64,000 nucleotides of DNA, taken from Poriferisodalis sp965221195. Lineage in GTDB: Bacteria; Actinomycetota; Acidimicrobiia; Acidimicrobiales; Poriferisodalaceae. The notes under the pieces were generated by a model. The model was not told where the DNA came from and made no database searches. It saw nothing but the letters and a program-made list of their open reading frames with translations. The translations under genes were made by a program, and so were the position numbers. This document shows, piece after piece, positions 25,401-33,628 of this stretch. The stretch lies in the NCBI GenBank assembly GCA_965221195.1, contig OZ244864.1, positions 1,860,001-1,924,000 on the forward strand, in the 5' to 3' direction. How positions within the stretch are numbered: position 1 is the first letter of the stretch; every line of letters begins with the position of its first letter.

Positions 25401-26678
25401 CTATGAGGGCAGCGTCACGGTGACTTCGGGCTCAAGCGGTGGCGGGCCGGTCTCGAAGTTGCGTACCACTTGGCCCCAGGTGAGCTGCCACTGCTTCCAG
25501 TTGGTGCCTAAGTAGACCGGATCTGGCTGGTACGGGTTCACTGTCACTCCGAATTCGCGCCACTGCGGTGTGCTGACGATGTCGCTGCGTGCAGGCCGTG
25601 ACCCGAAACGGTCGCCGATGCTGAACTGAAAGAGCGGCTCGCTCATGAAGTCAATCAAGCGTCCGCCTAGCGACTCGTTCGAAGCGCCGAACACGACGCC
25701 TGCATAAAAGCCAATGCGGATGCAGTCGTTGGTCACCACAGCGATGTCCAGTTCGTCTGCCAAGCCCGGCTGGTAAGTGGCGTACACCGACGCCAGCCCG
25801 GTGGTGCCCCACGTCAGCGGCCGCCGACCGCCCAAATCTGACAGCGTGAGACGGCTAGGGCTGTCTTGGCTGACGGGCCGCTGTCGCGCAGGCTCGCCGC
25901 CGGCGAAGCGTTCAAAGGTCGCTACTTCCCAGCTAGGTGCCAACTCAACGCCCCATCGAAGCATTTGGTCCAGGATCTGAGGCCAAGGAGTTCTCTCGTC
26001 GCTGCTGCGTTCGGGATGCAGACGCTCAAGTGCTGCCATTAAGTACACGCCCATGCGACTCGTGGCGGCATCAGGTATCACCGCTGTGTCGGCGTGGGCT
26101 GGGTCATAGAGAGCATCGAGGCCTCGGGGCACCGGAGGCGGCAGGGCTTCGGTATCGGGCAGCTCGTCGATGGGCCGATCGGTGGTGACATAGAACGACG
26201 GCAAGTAATTCAAGCAGGCATCTATGTAGCTGATAGGTGCTAGCGCGTGACCCGCAACAGCTAGTCCGTCTGTGAGCGGCCCGGTGGTTGCTGGGACGTA
26301 GGGCTGCGTAAGTCCGCTGTTGACGACGAAATGCAGATCCAGCGTGTCGACGCCCACCACAACATCGGCCACTGGATGCGCGCGGCTGCGTACCAGCAAA
26401 TCGATCACGTCGTCGGGGGTGTCTTCGCGGAATACCACGACTTCGATGCCGGTGGCTTCGGTGAAAGCATCGAGCGCGTCCTGCGGCAAGAAAAAATCTC
26501 GATGAGTGATGACCCGCACAGCGGCGGATCCTTGGTTGGGATCTGTGCAAGCTGCGACGTACAGCACCCCAGCGCACAGCCCACCGACGCACATCAGTGC
26601 TGCTAGCCGTCGGGGCCGCTGGGGCGTGCGGCTCACGCTGCGCTGCGGGAAGCGACTAACGCGCAAGCGGCTTACCAT
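25401..26678 (-). CDS. Thiamine-type ABC transporter substrate-binding lipoprotein
   Basis: 425 residues, ATG at 26678, overlapping the upstream TPK gene by 23 bp. The N-terminus is basic, then hydrophobic with lipobox YVAAC, so a lipoprotein. The mature part follows the TbpA/ThiB pattern: VITHRDFFLPQDALDAFTEAT, VADVVVGVDTLDL, PISYIDACLNYLPSFY, VIPDAATSRMGVYL, and LIDFMSEPLFQFSIGDRFG near the C-terminus. Coupling to thiamine pyrophosphokinase supports thiamine as ligand. No permease or ATPase gene lies beside it. An iron or other cation ligand is possible because the families are related. Confidence 0.8.
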   Translation of the reverse strand: MVSRLRVSRFPQRSVSRTPQRPRRLAALMCVGGLCAGVLYVAACTDPNQGSAAVRVITHRDFFLPQDALDAFTEATGIEVVVFREDTPDDVIDLLVRSRAHPVADVVVGVDTLDLHFVVNSGLTQPYVPATTGPLTDGLAVAGHALAPISYIDACLNYLPSFYVTTDRPIDELPDTEALPPPVPRGLDALYDPAHADTAVIPDAATSRMGVYLMAALERLHPERSSDERTPWPQILDQMLRWGVELAPSWEVATFERFAGGEPARQRPVSQDSPSRLTLSDLGGRRPLTWGTTGLASVYATYQPGLADELDIAVVTNDCIRIGFYAGVVFGASNESLGGRLIDFMSEPLFQFSIGDRFGSRPARSDIVSTPQWREFGVTVNPYQPDPVYLGTNWKQWQLTWGQVVRNFETGPPPLEPEVTVTLPS

Positions 26679-27363
26679 GCGCCTGCACTGCCAGAACGGT
26701 TCCCGCAGCGACGTGCAGTTGGGCAGCGGGTCCGGTTAGTTCGTTGCTCAAGCCGAGGGTGGCAGTGCTGGTCAGCGGGATCGCAGAGTTGAGGTTCCAT
26801 CGCAGACCGCTGGTGTGCAGGCGGGCCGTGCCGCCGACGGCCAGCAGCGTTAGCAGGTTGCCGTCGGTAGAGGTCAGCTGCAGTGACCCGGCGGTAGTGG
26901 CTGAGCGCACGACACTTTGGCCTACATAGGCGACGAGTGGCAGTACGGCGTAGCGCGGCCGTGCGAGCAAGATCACCGAAGTCAACAGGTGGTCGAGGCG
27001 CCCCCCAGCACCGCTGATGATGGCGATCTGGTCGGGATCGAGGCCCCAGGCGAAGCTCACTGCGAGATCTAGATCGCTGTGCGCTTTGTTGGCTAGGTGG
27101 CGGCGAATCACCACGTCGGGCCATTGGTCGCGGGTTCTCGCCAGCATCTTGGGGTCGACTGAGTCGAAGTCGCCTACGACTGCGTGCGGGCGCAAACCCA
27201 AACGCAGAGCGTGGGCCAAACCCCGGTCAACGGCGATAACGCACGACGGCTGGGATGGCGGTAGCTCCTTGGGGGCGTGCGGGCTCCCGTCGATGATCCA
27301 GATACTGCGGGCATCGAGATGTGCTGTGCGGTGTTGTTCGTGGTTTGGTGCTGCATCGGTCAT
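26656..27363 (-). CDS. Thiamine diphosphokinase (thiamine pyrophosphokinase)
   Basis: 235 residues from ATG 27363 (MTDAAPNHEQH); the frame stays open further upstream, but that part is antisense to the PBP gene. Transfers pyrophosphate from ATP to thiamine. Motifs are IDGSPH, CVIAVDRGLAHALRLGL, PHAVVGDFDSVDP (the conserved GDxDS), KAHSDLDLAV and IISGAGGRLDHLL. The C-terminal beta domain includes LTSTDGNLLTLL and GLRWNLNSAIPL, where thiamine binds in the family. It comes first in a two-gene unit with the binding lipoprotein and is divergent from the PBP gene with start codons only six bases apart. Confidence 0.92.
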   Translation of the reverse strand: MTDAAPNHEQHRTAHLDARSIWIIDGSPHAPKELPPSQPSCVIAVDRGLAHALRLGLRPHAVVGDFDSVDPKMLARTRDQWPDVVIRRHLANKAHSDLDLAVSFAWGLDPDQIAIISGAGGRLDHLLTSVILLARPRYAVLPLVAYVGQSVVRSATTAGSLQLTSTDGNLLTLLAVGGTARLHTSGLRWNLNSAIPLTSTATLGLSNELTGPAAQLHVAAGTVLAVQAHGKPLAR

Positions 27364-27369
27364 GGCTCC

Positions 27370-29634
27370 ATGATGGACGGCAGCGAAGCCCTTCGCGTTG
27401 CGGCAAGCCATCAGCTTGGGTCGGGTACCGTGCAGTTTGACGTGGATGTGTTTCGCCGGTTCGCTCGGCTGCCCCTGCTCGCTGCCATGATCGCCGTCTG
27501 TGCGGCACTCGTGGCCCTCGGCGCTCGCGCCTCGGCACCGCATGTCGCCGGAGCGCTCGAAGCCGTCGAACGCGACCGCGATGACATCGCGTTCGATTTG
27601 CGTCCCGGGGCGCAACGCACGCAGGTGTTCGACTCGGCAGGCAGCCCGATCGGCATTTTGGTCAACGACATAGACCGCGAAATCATCACGCTCGATCAAG
27701 TACCCACCGATGTGCTCGCGACGATTATCGCTGTGGAGGACTCCAAGTTCTGGCTGCACAACGGGGTGGATTTGCGTGCAACCGTCCGAGCCTTGGTTTC
27801 AGGTGTGTCCGCTGGCGGCATCACCTCTGGTGGTTCCACCATCACGCAGCAGATCGTGAAGCTGCGAGTGGTGGGAGACGAACGAAGCTTTAACCGCAAG
27901 ATCCGCGAAGCTGTCATCGCGGCGCGTCTCGAAGAAGAGTTCTCCAAAGGGGAGATACTTGAGTTTTATGTAAACGAGATGTATCTAGGCAACGGGGCTT
28001 ATGGCCTCCAAGCCGGGGCAGAGACCTACTTCGGCAAGGACGTGTCCGTGCTTGATGTCGGCGACGCAGCGTTCCTCGCAAGCCTTATCCGCAGTCCTGG
28101 CCTCTTCGACGGTTTTGATCAGAACATCGCAACAATGACACGGCGTCGCAGTCAGTCCCTCCAGCAGGCAGTCGATGCTGGGATCATCACCGAAGCCCAG
28201 CAGGTCGTCTTTGAGCGTCGGCCGTTGCCAACCCGCAATCTTTCGCCGCGGCGTACCGATGTGGCGCTGCGCCGCGACTATTTCCTAGTGGAGGTGCGCC
28301 GGGCGTTGCTGGCTAACCCAGCTTTGGGTGACACCTATCAAGCCCGCTTCAGTCAAGTCTTCGGTGGCGGCCTGCGTGTGTGGACAACACTGCGCCCAGA
28401 CCTTCAATCGGACATGCGGGCCGCCGTGGCTGAGGTCCTGCCCGAAGGCACTGGAGAATTTGAGGTGTCCGTCGTCAGCGTGAACCCCACCACTGGGGCG
28501 GTGCTGGCGTTCATTGGCGGCCCGGCGTTCAGCGACTCGGAGTTCAATCTTGCCACCCAAGGTCTCCGACAGCCGGGTTCTTCTTTCAAAACGTACGTGC
28601 TGGCAGCAGCCATAGAAGGCGCAGGTTTCTACCCCTTCGACACCATCAGCGGACAGGGGCCATGCGTATTCCCCAACCCACCGCTTAGCGACTACGAGGT
28701 CTCCAATTTCGCTAACAGCCCCGGACGGTTAGCCAGCCTGGAGGATCAGACATCGGCGAGTTCCAACTGTGCGTTCGTCCGGCTCGGCTTGGTTGTGGGG
28801 CTTGATGAAGTCACCGAGATGGCGGACCGACTTATCGGACGATCCCCAGACGACGGATTCCTGCCGTATCCGTCGATCTCGCTGGGCGCCCAAGAAGTCA
28901 CACCGCTTGAGCAAGCCGTGGCATACGGAACGTTCGCCAACGAAGGCATCCGGATGGAGCCCTATTACGTGACCCGAATAGAGAACAGCTTCGGCGAGGT
29001 GATCTATGAGCATGTACCCCGCGGTCGCAGGGTGCTAACGGAATCGACGGCTAACTGGGTGACATCGGTGCTCCAAACCAATGTTTCATCAGGCACCGGG
29101 ACACGCTCGCAGCTTTCCAGCGGACAGGTCTCAGCAGGCAAGACCGGCACGACGCAGGCTTTCCATGACGCATGGTTCGTGGGATTTACACCGCACATGT
29201 CCACGGCCGTGTGGATGGGACATCCCGACGAGCAAATCTCGATGGGCGAGATAGAGGGACGGCGGGTGACCGGAGGTTGGATTCCGGCGCGGGTCTGGTC
29301 GTCTTACATGGATCGGGCCTTGTCCCAAACGCCGCTTGTGAGCTTCGATCCGCCGCCACCGCCGCCGCGGGCTAGCCAGTACTTGTTTGTTCCCGGCGAC
29401 ACCTGCACTGTCGCTATCGCGCTTTCACCGTCGTCGGCACCGCTCGAATTCGACCTGCCTTGCAGCATGGTTCGACCTAATGCCGACAACGAATTTGAGG
29501 CCTTGCCTGACGCGTTGTGTCGGGTCGCAGTTCCCGCTTCGGGAGACGAAACGCGATTTGAGTGGATCCGCTGCACACAGATCGCCGCTGAGGGAGCATC
29601 TCGCGCGTCGCCTAGCATCGCCGCGCAAGAATGA
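27370..29634 (+). CDS. Class A penicillin-binding protein (GT51 transglycosylase and transpeptidase)
   Basis: 754 residues from ATG 27370 (a second ATG follows at 27373, and GTG 27430 is a further option). A membrane anchor lies at FARLPLLAAMIAVCAALVAL. The GT51 domain has VEDSKFWLHNG (catalytic Glu), GGSTITQQIVK and EEEFSKGEILEFYVNEMYLG. The transpeptidase domain has PGSSFKTYVLA (SxxK serine), SASSNCAF (SxN) and SAGKTGTTQAFHDAWFVG (KTG). It polymerises and cross-links peptidoglycan at the outer face of the membrane. The C-terminal region after 680 has a proline run and a cysteine-containing tail of unknown fold. Complete and typical in length. Confidence 0.94.
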   Translation: MMDGSEALRVAASHQLGSGTVQFDVDVFRRFARLPLLAAMIAVCAALVALGARASAPHVAGALEAVERDRDDIAFDLRPGAQRTQVFDSAGSPIGILVNDIDREIITLDQVPTDVLATIIAVEDSKFWLHNGVDLRATVRALVSGVSAGGITSGGSTITQQIVKLRVVGDERSFNRKIREAVIAARLEEEFSKGEILEFYVNEMYLGNGAYGLQAGAETYFGKDVSVLDVGDAAFLASLIRSPGLFDGFDQNIATMTRRRSQSLQQAVDAGIITEAQQVVFERRPLPTRNLSPRRTDVALRRDYFLVEVRRALLANPALGDTYQARFSQVFGGGLRVWTTLRPDLQSDMRAAVAEVLPEGTGEFEVSVVSVNPTTGAVLAFIGGPAFSDSEFNLATQGLRQPGSSFKTYVLAAAIEGAGFYPFDTISGQGPCVFPNPPLSDYEVSNFANSPGRLASLEDQTSASSNCAFVRLGLVVGLDEVTEMADRLIGRSPDDGFLPYPSISLGAQEVTPLEQAVAYGTFANEGIRMEPYYVTRIENSFGEVIYEHVPRGRRVLTESTANWVTSVLQTNVSSGTGTRSQLSSGQVSAGKTGTTQAFHDAWFVGFTPHMSTAVWMGHPDEQISMGEIEGRRVTGGWIPARVWSSYMDRALSQTPLVSFDPPPPPPRASQYLFVPGDTCTVAIALSPSSAPLEFDLPCSMVRPNADNEFEALPDALCRVAVPASGDETRFEWIRCTQIAAEGASRASPSIAAQE

Positions 29635-29650
29635 CTGCTGACTGTCGCCT

Positions 29651-29697
29651 GATGATTGCTGCATGATGATTGCTGCATGATGATTGCTGCATGATGG
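29651..29697 (+). repeat. 14-bp tandem repeat before the zinc-ribbon gene
   Basis: TGATGATTGCTGCA is repeated three times plus a partial copy in the 73-bp gap after the PBP gene. It carries several ATG and TGA codons but no plausible ORF. Confidence 0.85.
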
Positions 29698-29707
29698 TTG
29701 GTGCCTG

Positions 29708-30499
29708 ATGACTGTTGACGCTTGCGAGCCAGCACAATCGAACAACGGGGAGGCGAACAGCGGGGAGGCGAACAGCGGGGAGGCCAACCGCTGGGAAGTC
29801 CTCGCGCAACTGCAAGATCTTGACGTGCGTCTCGCACAGATAGATCACCGAGTCGCCCATCTAGCTGAACTTGAAGTTCGGGCAGCCATCGTCGCTGAGC
29901 AGGCATCGCTGAGCGCCCAAACCGAAGCGCTCGAAACTCGCATCGCCGACCTCGAACGACGCCAGCGCGCCCACGAAGATGAAGTGGCCCGCATTGAGTC
30001 AAAGCGCGCCCACAACGCCGAGCGCCTCTATGAAAGCAACCTAACTTCGCCCAAAGAAGCCGAAGCGCTGACCGCTGAAGCCGACGCGTTAGCTCGACGC
30101 CAGATCGAGATCGAAGACCAGATTCTCGAACTGATGGAACAGATTGAGCCGTTGGTTGGCGAACGTTCTGCGTTAGCCGACCAGCAATCAGCGGCCCGCT
30201 CGCGCTTGGGCGACACCGATGCAGCCATTGCCGCCGCGCAGCGTGAAGCCGCAGACGAACGAGGTGAAGTGCTCGCCGAACGAGAAACGTTGGCAGCTTC
30301 GGCAGACCCGAGCCTGGTCTCGTTGTATGAACAACGGCGGGCTGCTGCTGAAGGGTCGCCAGTGATTGGACGGCTCATTGGTGTCACTTGTACTGCCTGC
30401 CACCTAGAACTGCCGTCGGTGGACCATGAGGGCATCGTTCGCCTCGGACCCCAAGAGATGGCCGAATGCCCTCTGTGCGGCGCCTTGCTGGTGCGCTGA
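29708..30499 (+). CDS. Coiled-coil protein with C4 zinc ribbon
   Basis: 263 residues from ATG 29708 (MTVDACEPAQ). Residues 10-25 are GEANS units from a 15-bp repeat. Residues 30-190 form a long coiled coil (LQDLDVRLAQIDHRVAHL through EREALAASAD-like segments). The C-terminal zinc ribbon has CTACHLELP and CPLCGALLVR, a C-x2-C ... C-x2-C pair. This is the actinobacterial zf-RING_7/C4-type family, whose mycobacterial member sits beside the RNase H/phosphatase gene. Here too a histidine phosphatase gene and rnpB follow, so the neighbourhood is conserved. The molecular role is unknown; a nucleic acid or protein scaffold is likely. Confidence 0.88.
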   Translation: MTVDACEPAQSNNGEANSGEANSGEANRWEVLAQLQDLDVRLAQIDHRVAHLAELEVRAAIVAEQASLSAQTEALETRIADLERRQRAHEDEVARIESKRAHNAERLYESNLTSPKEAEALTAEADALARRQIEIEDQILELMEQIEPLVGERSALADQQSAARSRLGDTDAAIAAAQREAADERGEVLAERETLAASADPSLVSLYEQRRAAAEGSPVIGRLIGVTCTACHLELPSVDHEGIVRLGPQEMAECPLCGALLVR

Positions 30500-30626
30500 G
30501 CCAGTTAGCACTGGGCCAGTTAGCGCTGTGCCAGCTAGCGCTGGGCCAATTAGCTCAGGGCCGGTTGGCGCTGAGTCAATTAGCACTGAGTCAATTATCT
30601 CAGTGCCGGCTAGCCCAGCGCTGTGG
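30500..30626 (+). repeat. Imperfect ~20-bp tandem repeat between zinc-ribbon and membrane-protein genes
   Basis: Units of about 20 bp built on GGGCCAGTTAGCGCT and GAGTCAATTAGCACT recur six times or more across the 136-bp gap. Start and stop codons are frequent, but no ORF is convincing. Confidence 0.75.
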
Positions 30627-30635
30627 CAGTAGCTG

Positions 30636-31145
30636 ATGCTGCTGTGGTTCGTAGCGACATCGCTGCTGGCGATGCGATGGTCGTTTGGCGACCCCGCAAT
30701 CGACCATCGCCTCATCGTGGCCGGAGCGCTGCTGCCCGATGCGCTGTACGTGCTGACCGCAGCGACACCAGTCAGTCACTCATTGGCGCTGCCCGTATTG
30801 GGCCTCGGCGCGGTGATGCTGGGAACCATCGGTCGGCGCCGAGCGAGGCGCCGCTGGCTAGCAGTACCCATCGGTGTGTTCTGGCATCAACTGTTTGACG
30901 GTGCGTGGTTGCAGCCCAACTTGTTTTGGTGGCCTTTGGGCGGCATCAGCGTCTCTGCAACGCTGCCGCTCGCATCTCGACCGGTGTGGATGATCGTCGT
31001 CATGGAAGCAGCAGGCCTCGCCGGTTGCTGGTGGGTATGGCGCGCCGCTGAGTTTGCAAGCGATCCCACAACAAGGGCAGACTTCTGGCGAACCGGACGC
31101 CTGCGCTACCCAGACCGACCGCAGCAGCGAGGCAAGGGAGCGTGA
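30636..31145 (+). CDS. Small membrane protein, YdjM-like metal-dependent hydrolase fold
   Basis: 169 residues, ATG at 30636. Four hydrophobic segments. Polar residues inside the membrane region form the pattern DHRLIVAGALLPDAL, VSHSLALPV and FWHQLFDGAW, which matches the His/Asp arrangement of the YdjM/DUF457 family of membrane-bound metal-dependent hydrolases. No activity is known for most members. The stop TGA overlaps the first ATG of the 29-bp repeat array belonging to the next gene, which suggests the two genes were originally coupled. Confidence 0.65.
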   Translation: MLLWFVATSLLAMRWSFGDPAIDHRLIVAGALLPDALYVLTAATPVSHSLALPVLGLGAVMLGTIGRRRARRRWLAVPIGVFWHQLFDGAWLQPNLFWWPLGGISVSATLPLASRPVWMIVVMEAAGLAGCWWVWRAAEFASDPTTRADFWRTGRLRYPDRPQQRGKGA

Positions 31146-31289
31146 TGTTGATGCTTGTGCGCCACGGGCGCCGATGTTGATGCTTGTGCGCCACGGGCGC
31201 CGATGTTGATGCTTGTGCGCCACGGGCGCCGATGTTGATGCTTGTGCGCCATGGGCGCGGATGTTGATGCTTGTGCGCCATGGGCGCAC
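31145..31289 (+). repeat. Five 29-bp tandem copies of the phosphatase gene's own start region
   Basis: ATGTTGATGCTTGTGCGCCA begins at 31145, 31174, 31203, 31232 and 31261, exactly 29 bp apart. Each copy encodes MLMLVRHGR, the start and catalytic RHG motif of the downstream phosphatase. Because 29 is not a multiple of three, the four upstream copies each read about eleven codons and end at a TGA that overlaps the next copy. Confidence 0.92.
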
Positions 31290-31866
31290 AAGTGCCAACG
31301 CCAATGGGTTGTTGCAGGGTCGCTTAGACAACGAGCTTGATGCAGTGGGGATGCAACAGGCAGCACAGATCGCCGCTGCGCTGAGCTTGGCCGATCCACA
31401 ACCGGACCTCATCGTCTCTTCGCCGTTGCTGCGGGCACGCCAGACAGCCGAAGCCACCGCAGAGCTGCTCGGACTTGAGATCTCCCTGGATGCTCGCTGG
31501 TGCGAGCTGGATTACGGCGAGTGGGACGGCATGGCGATCGCTGACATTGAGCCCGAGCACTGGCAGCGTTGGCGGGCCGACCCCAGCTTCGCCCCGCCCG
31601 CAGGCGAGTCGTTAGCCCAGCTCAACACCCGAGTCGCCGCGGCCTGCGACGAGCTTGCCAGCGAGGCTGCTGACCGGCAGATCGCCGTGTTCACACACGT
31701 TTCGCCGATCAAAGCGGCAGTTAGGTGGACGCTGCGCGTAGCAGAGGAGATCTCATGGCAGATGTATGTATCGCAGGCCCAGATCACCCGGATTGGCTTT
31801 CGCAGATCACAACCAAACCTGCTGTCGTATAACGACACCGCCCACTTGAATCCAGCAGCCCAGTAG
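31261..31866 (+). CDS. Histidine phosphatase family protein (phosphoglycerate mutase-like)
   Basis: 201 residues from ATG 31261. The catalytic motif LVRHGRTSANANG holds the phosphorylated histidine; then IVSSPLLRARQTAEA, ELDYGEWDG, PAGESLAQLNTRV and the second histidine in FTHVSPIKAAVRW. This is the cobC/PGM type of the superfamily. In mycobacteria the corresponding protein near the zinc-ribbon gene is fused to RNase HI; here only the phosphatase part is present. Four truncated copies of its first codons lie upstream (31145-31260), so the fifth copy is the functional start. The substrate cannot be inferred. Confidence 0.9.
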   Translation: MLMLVRHGRTSANANGLLQGRLDNELDAVGMQQAAQIAAALSLADPQPDLIVSSPLLRARQTAEATAELLGLEISLDARWCELDYGEWDGMAIADIEPEHWQRWRADPSFAPPAGESLAQLNTRVAAACDELASEAADRQIAVFTHVSPIKAAVRWTLRVAEEISWQMYVSQAQITRIGFRRSQPNLLSYNDTAHLNPAAQ

Positions 31867-31868
31867 TC

Positions 31869-31931
31869 AGCAGCCCAGCAGCCCAGCAGCCCAGCAGCCC
31901 AATAGCCCAATAGCCCAATAGCCCAGCAGCC
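31869..31931. repeat. 8-bp tandem repeat between phosphatase gene and rnpB
   Basis: AGCAGCCC four times, AATAGCCC three times, then AGCAGCC, filling the space between the convergent phosphatase gene and the rnpB 3' end. Confidence 0.9.
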
Positions 31932-31934
31932 GGT

Positions 31935-32455
<521 letters not shown>

Positions 32456-32463
32456 AAACCCCA

Positions 32464-32469
32464 AGGTTA
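32464..32469 (-). promoter_or_regulatory. Candidate -10 box of rnpB
   Basis: On the reverse strand TAACCT (TANNNT) lies eight bases upstream of the predicted 5' end of the RNA (32455), the right distance for a -10 element. No strong -35 is evident. Confidence 0.45.
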
Positions 32470-32510
32470 CTTCAGGCGCTGCCTCACCATCTCCCCATTC
32501 CGTCCTCAAG

Positions 32511-32954
32511 TCAGCCTCTGCGTCGGCGGCGGGGCTGGCTTGGGTCGAGCAGCGACCGGCGGCGCTGGCGCGCCATCGCGCCGAGCACACCACCCAGCGA
32601 TGCCAAAGAGGCAGACAACAGCATCACCAGTGGCAAGCCGAGGGCTCCGACGGCCTCGCCGGGGCCGAACCGGCGGATTATCTGCACTGCCACAGCGAGT
32701 GCCATCACTGGACCGGAGGTCAAAATCGCAGCCAGCAGCCGGTTCTCACTTGACAAAAAAGCAGCGACCGCTCCGCCGCCGATCAAACCCCCAAACAGCA
32801 AACCGTTCACGACGTAAGCCGCCGGACTCTGCTCCGCTACCAAACTGCCACCCCCGACACCCACCACTGCGGCGGTGCCTGTTGACACGCTTGCGCCAAA
32901 CAGCACAGCCCGACGCTCAACGGCCCGACCAAACACTTCCAAAAAACTTCGCAT
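32511..32954 (-). CDS. Small integral membrane protein of unknown function
   Basis: 147 residues from ATG 32954 (MRSFLEVFGRAVERRAVLFG); the upstream open part lacks protein-like sequence, so this start is preferred. About four membrane spans are predicted by eye: VSTGTAAVVGVGGGSL, VVNGLLFGGLIGGGAVAAFL, LAAILTSGPVMALAVAVQII and LGLPLVMLLSASLASLGGVLG. The C-terminus is a basic RRRRR-type tail. No family is recognised. It is transcribed toward rnpB and away from the WhiB gene. Its glycine-rich spans resemble small actinobacterial envelope proteins, but no function is claimed. Confidence 0.6.
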   Translation of the reverse strand: MRSFLEVFGRAVERRAVLFGASVSTGTAAVVGVGGGSLVAEQSPAAYVVNGLLFGGLIGGGAVAAFLSSENRLLAAILTSGPVMALAVAVQIIRRFGPGEAVGALGLPLVMLLSASLASLGGVLGAMARQRRRSLLDPSQPRRRRRG

Positions 32955-33057
32955 AGGTCCACATACTCCCCCGACAGCCAGACCAGACTGGGCTGCCCAG
33001 TTTGGTGTTGCACACAAGACCTCAACGACTACTGAACGATCAACGACCAATAGGGTC

Positions 33058-33086
33058 TTGACAAGACGCAACCCATCGGCAAGATT
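33058..33086 (+). promoter_or_regulatory. Candidate promoter of the whiB gene
   Basis: A perfect TTGACA at 33058-33063, then 17 bases, then AAGATT at 33081-33086, nine bases before ATG 33095. The -35 is consensus and the -10 is weak. Confidence 0.5.
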
Positions 33087-33094
33087 TCCTACCG

Positions 33095-33541
33095 ATGAGC
33101 ACTGCCACAGCAGCATCGCCCACTGGGCCGTCTACTGGGCCGTCTACTGGGTCGTCTATTGGGCCATCTGCGGTGGAACCACAACCGGCGAGCACCGAGA
33201 CGACCTGCGTGGCATCCGACAAGCCAGACAGACCAGACAGACTTGCCACTGACGTGCTGGCCTGGCAGCGCCGCGCCGCCTGTCGGGGCCTGCGAGCAGA
33301 CATCTTCTACCCATCAGAAGATGAAGAGCCATCACAAGATGATGAAACAGCCTTTGAGGCGAAAGCGATATGCGCGGTTTGCACCGTGTCTGAAGAGTGC
33401 TTGGAGTATGCGATAGCGGTTCGAGAGAAAGAAGGCGTTTGGGGTGGACAGACCTCCGTTGAACGAATCCGCATCATCCGTCGCCGCCGCCGCGCTGCCG
33501 CTCGCTTGCGGAACGCCCAGCCGTCCACCGCGTCAAACTGA
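33095..33541 (+). CDS. WhiB-family iron-sulfur transcriptional regulator
   Basis: 148 residues, ATG at 33095. The four cluster cysteines are in AACRGL (about residue 68) and CAVCTVSEEC, followed by the G-[VI]-WGG turn GVWGGQTS and a basic C-terminus RIIRRRRRAAARL for DNA binding. The 4Fe-4S cluster usually senses redox or NO, and the protein binds a sigma factor. The N-terminal 45 residues include TGPS units encoded by a 12-bp repeat and are not conserved. The motif FYPSEDEEP is close to the usual FFP segment after the first Cys. Subtype (WhiB1-7) cannot be fixed. Confidence 0.93.
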   Translation: MSTATAASPTGPSTGPSTGSSIGPSAVEPQPASTETTCVASDKPDRPDRLATDVLAWQRRAACRGLRADIFYPSEDEEPSQDDETAFEAKAICAVCTVSEECLEYAIAVREKEGVWGGQTSVERIRIIRRRRRAAARLRNAQPSTASN

Positions 33542-33615
33542 CTGCTGAGCCGACCCAGCTAGCGCAACCCAGCCGCTGTAACCCAGTCCCCGTAAGCCGC
33601 AGGTCAGCGCACAGC

Positions 33616-33621
33616 TAACCT
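33616..33621 (+). promoter_or_regulatory. Candidate -10 box of the trpD-like gene
   Basis: TAACCT (TANNNT) ends seven bases before GTG 33629, consistent with a leaderless mRNA. Confidence 0.4.
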
Positions 33622-33628
33622 CCGGCGC

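Noticed and set aside
27364..27759. Longer version of the thiamine pyrophosphokinase reading frame
   Set aside because: The extra 132 codons are antisense to the PBP membrane anchor and transglycosylase start, and show no family motif.
31145..31931. Possible CRISPR array
   Set aside because: Repeats are contiguous without unique spacers and units are shorter than CRISPR repeats plus spacers.
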